In this document: positions 1 to 6,122 of the stretch, one piece after another
Position numbering within the stretch: the stretch's first letter is position 1
How the letters are laid out: every line of letters begins with the position of its first letter
Source: Burkholderiales bacterium
GTDB lineage: Bacteria; Pseudomonadota; Gammaproteobacteria; Burkholderiales; Burkholderiaceae
DNA: 8,546 nucleotides
Assembly (NCBI GenBank): GCA_903643055.1
Contig: CAHJWV010000155.1
Location: forward strand, 1 to 8,546
Reading direction: 5' to 3'
Position numbers and translations under genes: made by a program
Notes under the pieces: model-generated
What the model was told of the DNA's origin: nothing
The model's input: the letters and a program-made list of their open reading frames with translations, nothing else
Database searches by the model: none

Positions 1-73
1 AATCGCTTTCCTTACCCGGCAGCAGCGGTTCCATCCTTTTCCATTCGCCTTCGCTCAACAGCTTTCTCGTCAT
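1..73 (-). CDS. IS5-family transposase, N-terminal fragment (partial at left edge)
   Basis: Only the first 24 codons are visible. They begin MTRKLLSE, continue with EWKRMEPLLPG and run off the window at KESD. The pattern of a basic start, then (D/E)xxWxRxxPLLPGK, is typical of the N-terminal domain (DUF4096 type) of IS5-family transposases in the IS427-like group. The catalytic DDE region is not in view. I chose the ATG at 73 because AGAGGA (87-82 on the minus strand) lies 8 nt upstream. The in-frame ATG at 82 abuts that ribosome site with no spacer and is unlikely. It is outward of the methyltransferase gene and on the same strand. The family is fairly secure; whether the gene is complete cannot be judged here. 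Confidence 0.72.
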   Translation of the reverse strand, partial: MTRKLLSEGEWKRMEPLLPGKESD

Positions 74-121
74 CTTCCGCATCCTCTTCTCGCCGTAAGT
101 CTAATTGTTAACACGGCCTAG
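1..121 (-). mobile_element. Left (5') end of an IS5-family insertion sequence, cut by the window edge
   Basis: This stretch holds the start of an IS5-like transposase gene (1-73) and the non-coding sequence ahead of it. Read on the minus strand, the presumed terminal sequence is GGCCGTGTTAACAATTAGAC, with the GTTAAC palindrome at 107-112. The exact boundary is inferred. A CTAG lies at 118-121 inside the perfect palindrome GGCCTAGGCC (115-124). CTAG is rare in proteobacterial DNA, and several IS5 subgroups insert at TA-containing targets, so the end probably lies there. The other end, its matching inverted repeat and the target duplication are outside the window, so I cannot tell whether the element is intact. 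Confidence 0.6.
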
Positions 122-229
122 GCCCAGTGCACCGAGCGGCGACAGGCCCATGTGGAATGTGAGGCTGCAGATTCGAAGCTCGAACAGCATCCGGCACCGG
201 ACTGCGAACAGGCTTGGGGATCTCTGAAC
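122..229. other. Gap between the methyltransferase stop and the IS end
   Basis: About 105 bases with no supported gene. Two small adjacent dyads are visible: TTCGA-AGC-TCGAA at 172-184 and TCCGG-CA-CCGGA at 190-201, with CGAACAG repeated at 181-187 and 205-211. There is no T-run to make a terminator on the minus strand, so where the methyltransferase transcript ends is not apparent. Confidence 0.45.
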
Positions 230-1486
230 TCAAGCGTCGCTTGAATTCCTCATCGAGCCCGCCACCAGATCGAAGCGGTACAGCCGGCATTCGATCGGCC
301 CATTCCACATCGGGGTGCGCCGCGCTTCTTTCAGCCGCATCGAGCCGGGCAGCTTCATGTCCGGGCTGAGCACATAAGCGGTCCAGCCGGCCGCATGCTG
401 CGTGTAGGCGCGCTTCCAGTGGGCGGACAAGCGGGGAAAAAAGTCGTCGGGCGCGTCGCGGTTGGTGTCTTCACCTTGCTCGCGAATTGACGGCCGTGCG
501 GCTTTGCCGCTGACATCGATCCGCTCACCGTACGGCGGGTTGATCATCAGCGTACCTGGCAGGTCAGAAGGCAGCGCAGGCGCCGGTCGCTCCAAGGCGT
601 CACCGCCATTGAACTGGATGGCCTGCTCGACGCCAGCGCGCTGCGCGTTGCGCCGTGCGAAGTCGACCATGCGGAACGAGACATCGCTTGCAAAGATCGG
701 AACCGCGCTCTCGTGGATGCGCGACTGGGCGTGGCTTTTCAGCCGTTGCCATTGGGCGCGCATCTCGGCGTCGATGAAGGGCAGCAGCCGCTCGAAGGCG
801 AAGCGCCGTTTCAGGCCGGGCGCGATACCGCAGGCGATCTGTGCGGCTTCGATCGCGATCGTGCCCGAGCCGCAGCAAGGGTCGTGCAGCGCACCACCAG
901 CTTGCGGTGTGCCTTGCCAATGGGCGGCAGCCAGCATGGCCGCGGCCAGAGTTTCCTTTAGCGGTGCATCGCCTTTGTCTTCGCGCCAGCCACGCTTGAA
1001 CAGCGATTCACCGGAGGTGTCGACATACAGCGAAGCACGCTCTTCGCCGAGATGCAGCATCAACTGCAGATCGGGCTGGCGCGTGTCGACGTTGGGGCGT
1101 TCGCCCGTGGCATCGCGCAGCATGTCGCATACGGCGTCCTTGATGCGCAACGCGGCGAAGTTCAGGCTGCGCAGGGGGCTGCGCTGCGCGGTGGTGTCGA
1201 CTCGCAGCGTGTGCTGCGGCGTGATCCATTGCAGCCAATCAACGCTGCGCGCTAGCGCATACAGGTCGTCTTCGCTTTGGTAGGGTCCTTCGGCGACTTC
1301 GGCCAGCACGCGCTGCGCCAAGCGGCTTTCGAGGTTCAAGGCCATCACTTCCGCCGGCCCGCCATCAAGCGCCACGCCACCGCGGCCACGATGCACTTGC
1401 GCGGTCGGCAAGATGCGCTGCACCTCTTCGGCCAACCAGGATTCAACGCCTGCCGCACAGGGCAGGAACAAGGGCAATGCGCACAT
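230..1486 (-). CDS. THUMP-domain class I SAM-dependent RNA methyltransferase (RlmL family)
   Basis: A 418-residue protein of the COG0116 family, which methylates the N2 of a guanine in RNA; in E. coli the homologous half of RlmKL makes m2G2445 of 23S rRNA. The N-terminus (LFLPCAAGVESWLAEEV) opens a ferredoxin-like/THUMP RNA-binding part up to about residue 160. The Rossmann-fold methyltransferase domain follows, with SAM-binding motif I DPCCGSGTIAIEAA at 202-215, FASDVS at 265-270 and the catalytic NPPYGER at 316-322. It corresponds to the RlmL half only; the RlmK domain that makes the E. coli protein about 700 residues is absent, as is usual for stand-alone homologues. The start lies 3 nt after the rpoN stop with only a weak AAGG upstream, so translation is probably coupled to rpoN. 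The exact RNA target is inferred. Confidence 0.9.
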   Translation of the reverse strand: MCALPLFLPCAAGVESWLAEEVQRILPTAQVHRGRGGVALDGGPAEVMALNLESRLAQRVLAEVAEGPYQSEDDLYALARSVDWLQWITPQHTLRVDTTAQRSPLRSLNFAALRIKDAVCDMLRDATGERPNVDTRQPDLQLMLHLGEERASLYVDTSGESLFKRGWREDKGDAPLKETLAAAMLAAAHWQGTPQAGGALHDPCCGSGTIAIEAAQIACGIAPGLKRRFAFERLLPFIDAEMRAQWQRLKSHAQSRIHESAVPIFASDVSFRMVDFARRNAQRAGVEQAIQFNGGDALERPAPALPSDLPGTLMINPPYGERIDVSGKAARPSIREQGEDTNRDAPDDFFPRLSAHWKRAYTQHAAGWTAYVLSPDMKLPGSMRLKEARRTPMWNGPIECRLYRFDLVAGSMRNSSDA

Positions 1487-1489
1487 GGA

Positions 1490-3028
1490 TTACATCGCCT
1501 TGCGTAAGTTGGCCGGCGCGATGCGCAAGGCTTCGCGGTACTTGGCCACGGTGCGGCGAGCCACCTGAATGCCTTGTTCTTCGAGCATGTGACTGAGCTG
1601 GCTGTCGGAAAGCGGTTTGAGCGGGTCTTCCGAGGCGACCAGTTGTTTGATCAGCGCGCGCACCGCGGTGCTCGACGCATTGCCGCCGGCTTCGGTGTTG
1701 AGGGACGAGCCGAAGAAATACTTCAGCTCGAAGGTGCCGAACATCGTTGCCATGTACTTTGCGGTGGTCACGCGGGAAATGGTCGATTCATGCAGGCCGA
1801 GTTCGTCGGCGATCTCGCGCAGCACCAGTGGCTTCATCGCAATCTCGCCATGCGTGAAGAAGCTCTTCTGGCGCTCGACGATGGCTTGCGAGACGCGCTG
1901 GATGGTGTCGAAGCGCTGCTGGATGTTCTTCATGAACCAGCGCGCTTCTTGAAGGCGTGAGCTGAGCGCGGCACCCGCGCCACTCGCAGCCGAGCCGCGG
2001 CTTTGGCGGATGGCTTGCGCGTACAGGTCGTTGATGCGCAATTTGGGCATCACGTCGGGGTTCAGCACGACCTTCCAGTTGCGGCCTGACTTCTGCACGA
2101 TGACATCGGGCACGATGATGTTGGCCTCGGCCCGGGCGAAGGGCCGGCCTGGCTTGGGCTCGAGCGCGACGATCAGTGCTTGCGCCTGTTTGATGAGGTC
2201 TTCATCGGCGCCGGTGGCCGCCATCAGCTTCTTGAGGTCACGCCGAGCCAGCAGTTCGAGGTGCTGCTTGGAGATGATGATCGCGATCATCTGCGCTTCG
2301 CTGCGAGGCAGGACGCGCAGCTGCAGGCTCAGGCATTCGCCCAGGTTGCGTGCGCCGACGCCGATCGGGTCCATGTTCTGCAGCCATTTGAGCGCGCACT
2401 GCAGGCGCTCGAGCAGCTCTTCGCGGTCCGCCTCATCTTCAGCCAGCTGGGCGACGATGTCTTCGAGCGGATCGTCGAGGTAACCGTCATCGTTCAGCGA
2501 TTCGATCAGCACCGCCACCGCGGCCGCGTCTTCCGGGCTCAGGCGCATGCCGAGCAACTGTGAGCGCAGGTGGTCTTGCAGGCTCTCGCTGACCTGATTG
2601 CGGTCTTGCGGATCGAAGTCGTCGCTGTCGTTGTTGCTCGAACTGTTGGAACTGCTAGGCGTTTCGCGGATGCCGTCGAAGTCATCGCGCTCGGTGCCGT
2701 TCTCCCAGTCTTCACGCTCGGTGGTACCGAACTCGGCACTGTCGACGCCCGGCGTCTCTTCGCCAGCGGAGCTTTCGGACGAGCCGCTCTCGGTGACGCT
2801 GTCGGCCTCGCGCTCGGCCACACGCTCCGAAGGCAACAGGCGCTCGCTCATCGGCTCGATCGCCGGCGCCATTTCCTCTTCGGGTTCAAGAAAGGGGTTC
2901 TGTTCCAGCATCTGCTCGACTTCCTGGTGGAGTTCGAGCGTAGACAGTTGCAGCAGACGAATCGATTGCTGTAGCTGCGGCGTGAGCGCCAGATGCTGCG
3001 ACAGGCGAACCTGCAACGACGGTTTCAT
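1490..3028 (-). CDS. rpoN: RNA polymerase sigma-54 factor RpoN
   Basis: A 512-residue sigma-54 that directs RNA polymerase to -24/-12 promoters and needs AAA+ activators for open-complex formation. Region I is the Gln/Leu-rich start (MKPSLQVRLSQHLALTPQLQ, extending to about residue 50), which contacts activators. Region II (about 51-148) is very acidic and Ser/Asn-rich, with a low-complexity run near 124-138. The core-binding domain spans about 150-340. The helix-turn-helix that reads the -12 element is at about 402-420 (VLREIADELGLHESTISRV). The RpoN box ARRTVAKYRE at 490-499 reads the -24 element. All hallmark parts are intact. It sits after lptB, a common proteobacterial arrangement, with 108 nt between them. 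The leader offers no strong ribosome site, only AGG about 8 nt upstream within a 10-base palindrome. Confidence 0.97.
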   Translation of the reverse strand: MKPSLQVRLSQHLALTPQLQQSIRLLQLSTLELHQEVEQMLEQNPFLEPEEEMAPAIEPMSERLLPSERVAEREADSVTESGSSESSAGEETPGVDSAEFGTTEREDWENGTERDDFDGIRETPSSSNSSSNNDSDDFDPQDRNQVSESLQDHLRSQLLGMRLSPEDAAAVAVLIESLNDDGYLDDPLEDIVAQLAEDEADREELLERLQCALKWLQNMDPIGVGARNLGECLSLQLRVLPRSEAQMIAIIISKQHLELLARRDLKKLMAATGADEDLIKQAQALIVALEPKPGRPFARAEANIIVPDVIVQKSGRNWKVVLNPDVMPKLRINDLYAQAIRQSRGSAASGAGAALSSRLQEARWFMKNIQQRFDTIQRVSQAIVERQKSFFTHGEIAMKPLVLREIADELGLHESTISRVTTAKYMATMFGTFELKYFFGSSLNTEAGGNASSTAVRALIKQLVASEDPLKPLSDSQLSHMLEEQGIQVARRTVAKYREALRIAPANLRKAM

Positions 3029-3136
3029 CGCAGGCCTGCCTTGCGCGAGAGTGCGCTTGCGTGATTGACGAAAGCTGCGGGATGAAGCGGGCCGCCCGAT
3101 CGCGGGCGTGCCGGCTTGAAAGGCTGCTGTCTCATC
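3029..3136 (-). other. lptB-rpoN intergenic region with two small dyads
   Basis: This 108-base gap contains no convincing gene. It has a perfect 10-base palindrome GCAGGCCTGC at 3030-3039, just upstream of the rpoN ATG and overlapping where a ribosome site would lie. It also has a 6-base-pair hairpin, CGCCCG (3093-3098) with CGGGCG (3103-3108), with a 4-base loop. No T-run follows the hairpin on the minus strand, so it is not an intrinsic terminator and rpoN is probably read through from lptB. I saw no convincing -35/-10 pair or sigma-54 site. Confidence 0.5.
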
Positions 3137-3913
3137 TCACATCCGGAAGTGTTCGCCGAGATAGACCTTCCGCACGTCGGCGTTCTCGACAATGGCTTCT
3201 GGCGTGCCCTCGGCCAGGACGCGGCCTTCGCTGATGATGTAGGCGCGATCGCAGATGCCCAGCGTCTCGCGCACATTGTGGTCGGTGATCAACACACCGA
3301 TGCCGCGCGCTTTGAGGAAGCCGATGATGCGCTGGATTTCCAGCACGGCGATCGGGTCGACGCCGGCGAAAGGTTCGTCCAGCAGGATGAAGCGCGGCTG
3401 GGTGGCCAGCGCACGGGCGATCTCGACGCGGCGGCGCTCGCCACCCGACAGCGCTGGGGCTGGGCTGCCGCGCAGTTTTTCGATGCTGAGATCGGCGAGC
3501 AAGCCGTCCAGGAGTTTGTCGATCACCGCCTTCGACAGGGCTTTGCCCTTGTCGTCATGCTGCAGTTCAAGAACCGCGCGGATGTTTTCTTCGACGGTGA
3601 GCTTGCGAAAGATCGATGCTTCCTGAGGCAGGTAGCTCAAGCCCAGCCGGGAGCGCTGGTGAATTGGCAGGCGCTCGACCCGTTGGCCATCGATGCTGAT
3701 TTCGCCGGCATCGGCGCGCACCAAGCCGACGATCATGTAGAAGCTGGTGGTCTTGCCAGCGCCGTTCGGCCCGAGCAGCCCGACTACTTCGCCGCTGTTC
3801 ACCGCCAGCCGAACGTCTTTCACGACTTTGCGTGAACCGTAGCTTTTCTGCAGTCCGCTGGCCTCCAGGCGGCTCAAGGAGGCAATCACTTCCGGAGCAG
3901 CAGCTGCGTTCAA
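3137..3913 (-). CDS. lptB: LPS export ABC transporter ATP-binding protein LptB
   Basis: A 258-residue cytoplasmic ATPase of the LptB2FGC complex, which extracts lipopolysaccharide from the inner membrane and pushes it along the LptA bridge. The ABC motifs are complete: Walker A GPNGAGKT at 48-55, Q-loop Q97 in YLPQEAS, signature LSGGE at 155-159, Walker B FILLDE at 175-180 and switch His212 in TDHNVRE. The stretch SFYMIVGLV after Walker A and the end YLGEHFRM are characteristic of LptB. The start appears to be TTG at 3913, overlapping the lptA stop as TTGA, with a G-run 6 nt upstream; alternatives are GTG at codon 9 and TTG at codon 13. All retain the ABC domain. The overlap with lptA suggests coupled translation of two partners of one machine. 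Confidence 0.96.
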   Translation of the reverse strand: MNAAAAPEVIASLSRLEASGLQKSYGSRKVVKDVRLAVNSGEVVGLLGPNGAGKTTSFYMIVGLVRADAGEISIDGQRVERLPIHQRSRLGLSYLPQEASIFRKLTVEENIRAVLELQHDDKGKALSKAVIDKLLDGLLADLSIEKLRGSPAPALSGGERRRVEIARALATQPRFILLDEPFAGVDPIAVLEIQRIIGFLKARGIGVLITDHNVRETLGICDRAYIISEGRVLAEGTPEAIVENADVRKVYLGEHFRM

Positions 3914-4539
3914 CGTGAGCCCCCCGCCGAGGCCGGCTGCGACGCTGCTTCAGCGGCGGCCGCCGAGCCTTCGCGCGGCGTGAACACGAAACGCACGCGG
4001 CCGTTGTTGGCGTTGGCGGGTGTTGACGCCGGGGCGTTGCCCGAGCCTGACACCGTGAACAACTCCGATGTGGCGTCGTAGGTGATCAATGCGCCAGTGG
4101 CTTCAGCACCCACGGCGTTGCCGCGGAGCTGTCGGACGGAAGCTTTGTTCACGAAGCGCACCGTGTCGGATTTGCCGTCGTACTCAAGGCGCTCGGCCTC
4201 GCCTTCGATGAATTCATTCACACCTTCGCGCTTCTGACGAAAACTGGCAGGCTGGGTGCTGGACCCGGTGGCTGTGGCCAGCCGATAGCCGTCGGCTGTT
4301 TCCTTGATGTCGATGCGCGCCGCGCGAATCACCATCGTCCCTTTGGTCACCACGACATTGCCGTTGAAGACCACGACCTGGTTTTGCAGATCAGCCTTGC
4401 CGGATTGGTCGGACTCGACTTCCATCTTCTTCAGGCGGTCGGCTTTCTCGGCATGAGCTGTCGAAAAGCAGAAGGCCGTTGCTACCAGCAGCAAGGCCGG
4501 CAGGCGGTGGTTAGAAGGGAAGAAGGATTTTGAATTCAT
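3910..4539 (-). CDS. lptA: Periplasmic LPS transport protein LptA
   Basis: LptA forms the periplasmic bridge that carries lipopolysaccharide from LptC at the inner membrane to LptD at the outer membrane. With the ATG at 4539 the protein has 209 residues. Residues 1-30 form a Sec signal peptide (MNSKSFF, a hydrophobic core [13 protein letters not shown], cleavage after AHA). An OstA/LptA beta-jellyroll domain (about 38-165) follows, with the typical [12 protein letters not shown] and [14 protein letters not shown] strands. The C-terminal tail is Ala/Ser-rich and low complexity. The frame also opens at an ATG at 4581 (223 residues), but that gives an unusually long n-region, and its ATG lies within the left arm of a hairpin; I prefer 4539. 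Neither start has a good ribosome site. The stop overlaps the lptB start. dsbA, not lptC, lies upstream. Confidence 0.92.
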   Translation of the reverse strand: MNSKSFFPSNHRLPALLLVATAFCFSTAHAEKADRLKKMEVESDQSGKADLQNQVVVFNGNVVVTKGTMVIRAARIDIKETADGYRLATATGSSTQPASFRQKREGVNEFIEGEAERLEYDGKSDTVRFVNKASVRQLRGNAVGAEATGALITYDATSELFTVSGSGNAPASTPANANNGRVRFVFTPREGSAAAAEAASQPASAGGSR

Positions 4540-4542
4540 ATC

Positions 4543-4584
4543 GGCATGAAACTTGCAGGCTATTCTAGCCCACAGTTTCATGCC
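4543..4584 (-). promoter_or_regulatory. Long hairpin / imperfect palindrome in the lptA leader
   Basis: Arms 4543-4553 (GGCATGAAACT on the plus strand) and 4574-4584 (AGTTTCATGCC) are perfect 11-base inverted repeats with centres 31 bases apart. In RNA from the minus strand pairing continues inward past one bulged A: GUGGGCUA pairs with UAGCCUGC (two G-U wobbles) around a GAA loop. This gives about 19 pairs in 42 nt. The structure ends three bases before the ATG at 4539. No T-run follows on the minus strand, so it is not a classical terminator. It could be a transcript-processing or translation-control element, or as DNA a pair of operator half-sites. The structure is seen directly; any function is inferred. 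Confidence 0.6.
4562..4567 (-). promoter_or_regulatory. lptA: Candidate -10 element (TAGAAT) for lptA
   Basis: TAGAAT on the minus strand differs from TATAAT at one base and lies 22 nt upstream of the ATG at 4539, at the centre of the inverted repeat. Initiation here would start the transcript near 4555, downstream of the ATG at 4581, which would favour the shorter LptA. No recognisable -35 box stands 16-18 nt upstream, so the call is weak. Confidence 0.3.
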
Positions 4585-4652
4585 ATCGCGGCTTTTTGCG
4601 CATCGCCGGCAGTCTGAGCCCGGTGGAGTGTGCCGCGGATCACGATCAGAGG

Positions 4653-5321
4653 TCAGGCGCCTTTGCGTGAACGCTCGATCAGGTACTCCGAAACCTGCAG
4701 GGCACGCTCAGGGCTGCCTGCGAGCGTACCCGATGTGAAATAGCGGCCATGAATGCCCATGGCTGGAACACCATCGATCTTGTAAGCCTCGACCAGGCGT
4801 GACGCCTGCTTTGCTTTGGCTTGCACCGAGAATGAGTTCAGCACTTCCAGGAACTTGGCACGGTCGACACCGTTCTTTTCCATCAGCGCTGCGACGTCTT
4901 CCGGCTTTTCAAGGTGCTGATGGTCGTTGTGGATGGCGTAAAAGACTTTGCGGTGAAGCTGGTCCACTTTGCCCAGGGCTTCCAGCGCATAGAAGATTTG
5001 CTGGTGAATCGTGTATGCCTCGCGGAATGCAACCGGCACGCGGCGAAACGCCACGTCGGCCGGCAGCTTCTTCTGCCACGCGTCCAGCGCCGGCTCGAAG
5101 GCGTTGCAATGCGGGCAGCCGTACCAGAAGAATTCGATCACTTCGATCTTGCCGGCGGGCGCGCCGACCTGGGCCGCCTGGCTCAGCTTGATGTAATTCG
5201 TGCCTTCGACGGGCGCGCCTTGCGCATGGGCCGACAGGCTCGCCGAAAGACCGGCGGTGCCCAGGCCCAAGCCCACCAGTTGCGCTGAGAAATCGCGACG
5301 ATTCATGTTGTTGATGTCCAT
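4653..5321 (-). CDS. dsbA: Thiol:disulfide interchange protein DsbA
   Basis: A 222-residue periplasmic thioredoxin-fold oxidase that introduces disulfide bonds into exported proteins and is normally reoxidised by DsbB. The active site is CPHC at 69-72, inside FFWYGCPHCNAFEP, and the cis-proline loop is GVPAM with Pro186. The helical insertion domain lies between them. The N-terminus has a signal peptide with cleavage expected after AHA at about residue 33. It contains a twin-arginine-like NRRDF and a Gly/Ala/Ser-rich, weakly hydrophobic core, so export could be by Tat or Sec. An alternative start at Met6 (ATG at 5306) puts the arginines right at the N-terminus; neither start has a clear ribosome site. 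The SPOR gene lies 64 bases upstream on the same strand, so the two are probably cotranscribed. Confidence 0.94.
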   Translation of the reverse strand: MDINNMNRRDFSAQLVGLGLGTAGLSASLSAHAQGAPVEGTNYIKLSQAAQVGAPAGKIEVIEFFWYGCPHCNAFEPALDAWQKKLPADVAFRRVPVAFREAYTIHQQIFYALEALGKVDQLHRKVFYAIHNDHQHLEKPEDVAALMEKNGVDRAKFLEVLNSFSVQAKAKQASRLVEAYKIDGVPAMGIHGRYFTSGTLAGSPERALQVSEYLIERSRKGA

Positions 5322-5385
5322 GCAGTTGTAGTTGAGGTTGGAGTCGACCGGGTTGGCAAAGTTTCAGGCTGAAGGTGTCGGTGGG

Positions 5386-6111
5386 TTACTTCTGAACCTG
5401 GACCAATGCCGATTCGATCCCTGCGCCTTCGAGCTTTTCTTTTGTCACGCTGGCTTCTTCCTTTCGATCGAAGGGGCCGAGCCTGACCCGATACACCGTG
5501 CGGCCCGTTTGTTCGCGCTCGGTGATCTTGGCAGCCAGGCCCATCATCGCCAGCTTCGCGCGCTGTTGCTCCGCGTCTTCGACACGACCGTAAGCGCCCG
5601 CCTGTACGAAATAACTCAACGCATCAACCGATGGTTTGGTGGACAGCGTCGTGCCGGTCACGGAGGCCGGTGCCTTGTCCGCAAGGATCGCAGCCGGGTC
5701 ATGGCTGGTGTTGTCCTTCGGCGAAGCGGCAGTGGGATTGACCGGAGGCAATGTCGGAGGGATGGCAGGGGGCGTGGCCGGCGACTGCTGCAAGATGGCC
5801 GGGGCCGGCGTGGCTGCCGTCACCGGCGGCGCGGGCGGAGGTGTCACGACGCCGCTTGCGATGTTGGACGACCGGACCGGCGTTTTGCTGTAGAGCGCAC
5901 TGTTCGGGTCCCAGTTCCTGTTCTTTGCAGCTTCGGCAGCGTCTTGTTCGGCGGTGCGTTGCGGCACCTTGTTGACGAATGGCACCGGCACCTTCGCGAT
6001 GTAAAGCGCGACGCCGAGCGCCATCGCCAGCCCGATCAGCAGACCGACGATCAGGCCGAGAAAAAAACCGCCACCTTGCTGGCGGCGCGGTGCACTGCGT
6101 TGCGTCTTCAT
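5386..6111 (-). CDS. Single-pass membrane protein with C-terminal SPOR domain
   Basis: A 241-residue bitopic protein. It has a short basic cytoplasmic end (MKTQRSAPRRQQ), a transmembrane helix at about 16-39, a long periplasmic linker rich in Pro, Ala and Thr (for example TPPPAPP), and a SPOR domain at about 166-241 (SYFVQAGAYGRVEDAEQQRA through YRVRLGPFDRKEEA). SPOR domains bind denuded septal peptidoglycan, and the FtsN-like architecture suggests a role at the division site; that role is inferred. The frame extends to a GTG at 6126 overlapping the argS stop (GTGA), but GGGAG (6121-6117) lies 5 nt ahead of the ATG at 6111, so I choose the ATG. It follows argS directly, a context I recall in other Burkholderiales, and is surely cotranscribed with it. 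I do not call it ftsN, because sequence alone does not establish that. Confidence 0.92.
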   Translation of the reverse strand: MKTQRSAPRRQQGGGFFLGLIVGLLIGLAMALGVALYIAKVPVPFVNKVPQRTAEQDAAEAAKNRNWDPNSALYSKTPVRSSNIASGVVTPPPAPPVTAATPAPAILQQSPATPPAIPPTLPPVNPTAASPKDNTSHDPAAILADKAPASVTGTTLSTKPSVDALSYFVQAGAYGRVEDAEQQRAKLAMMGLAAKITEREQTGRTVYRVRLGPFDRKEEASVTKEKLEGAGIESALVQVQK

Positions 6112-6116
6112 CTGTT

Positions 6117-6121
6117 CTCCC
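6117..6121 (-). promoter_or_regulatory. Ribosome binding site GGGAG that sets the SPOR gene start
   Basis: GGGAG on the minus strand lies 5 nt before the ATG at 6111. It sits inside what would be codons 2-4 if the upstream GTG (6126) were used, so it argues for the ATG. It is the best Shine-Dalgarno match among the minus-strand genes from argS to the methyltransferase. Confidence 0.6.
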
Positions 6122-6122
6122 G

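Noticed and set aside
165..190. TTCGAATC on the minus strand, resembling a tRNA T-arm
   Set aside because: Only a 4-base stem flanks it, and no acceptor, D or anticodon arms can be drawn around it.
108..308. 66-codon minus-strand open frame across the methyltransferase 3' end
   Set aside because: It overlaps the methyltransferase in another frame and runs into the IS end; no ribosome site or family resemblance.
154..312. ATGTGGAATG near 154 and its inverse CATTCCACAT near 303 as a repeat pair
   Set aside because: A 10-base match with one copy inside coding sequence is plausible by chance; no further symmetry extends it.
462..1283. 273-codon plus-strand open frame antisense to the methyltransferase
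   Set aside because: The minus-strand frame carries DPCCGSGT and NPPYGER in order; the antisense frame is Arg/Ser-rich without domain features.
3093..3108. GC hairpin after lptB as an intrinsic terminator
   Set aside because: No T-run follows it on the minus strand and the stem is only 6 pairs.
3116..3835. 239-codon plus-strand open frame antisense to lptB
   Set aside because: It is the shadow of a complete, motif-bearing LptB frame; nothing resembles a known family.
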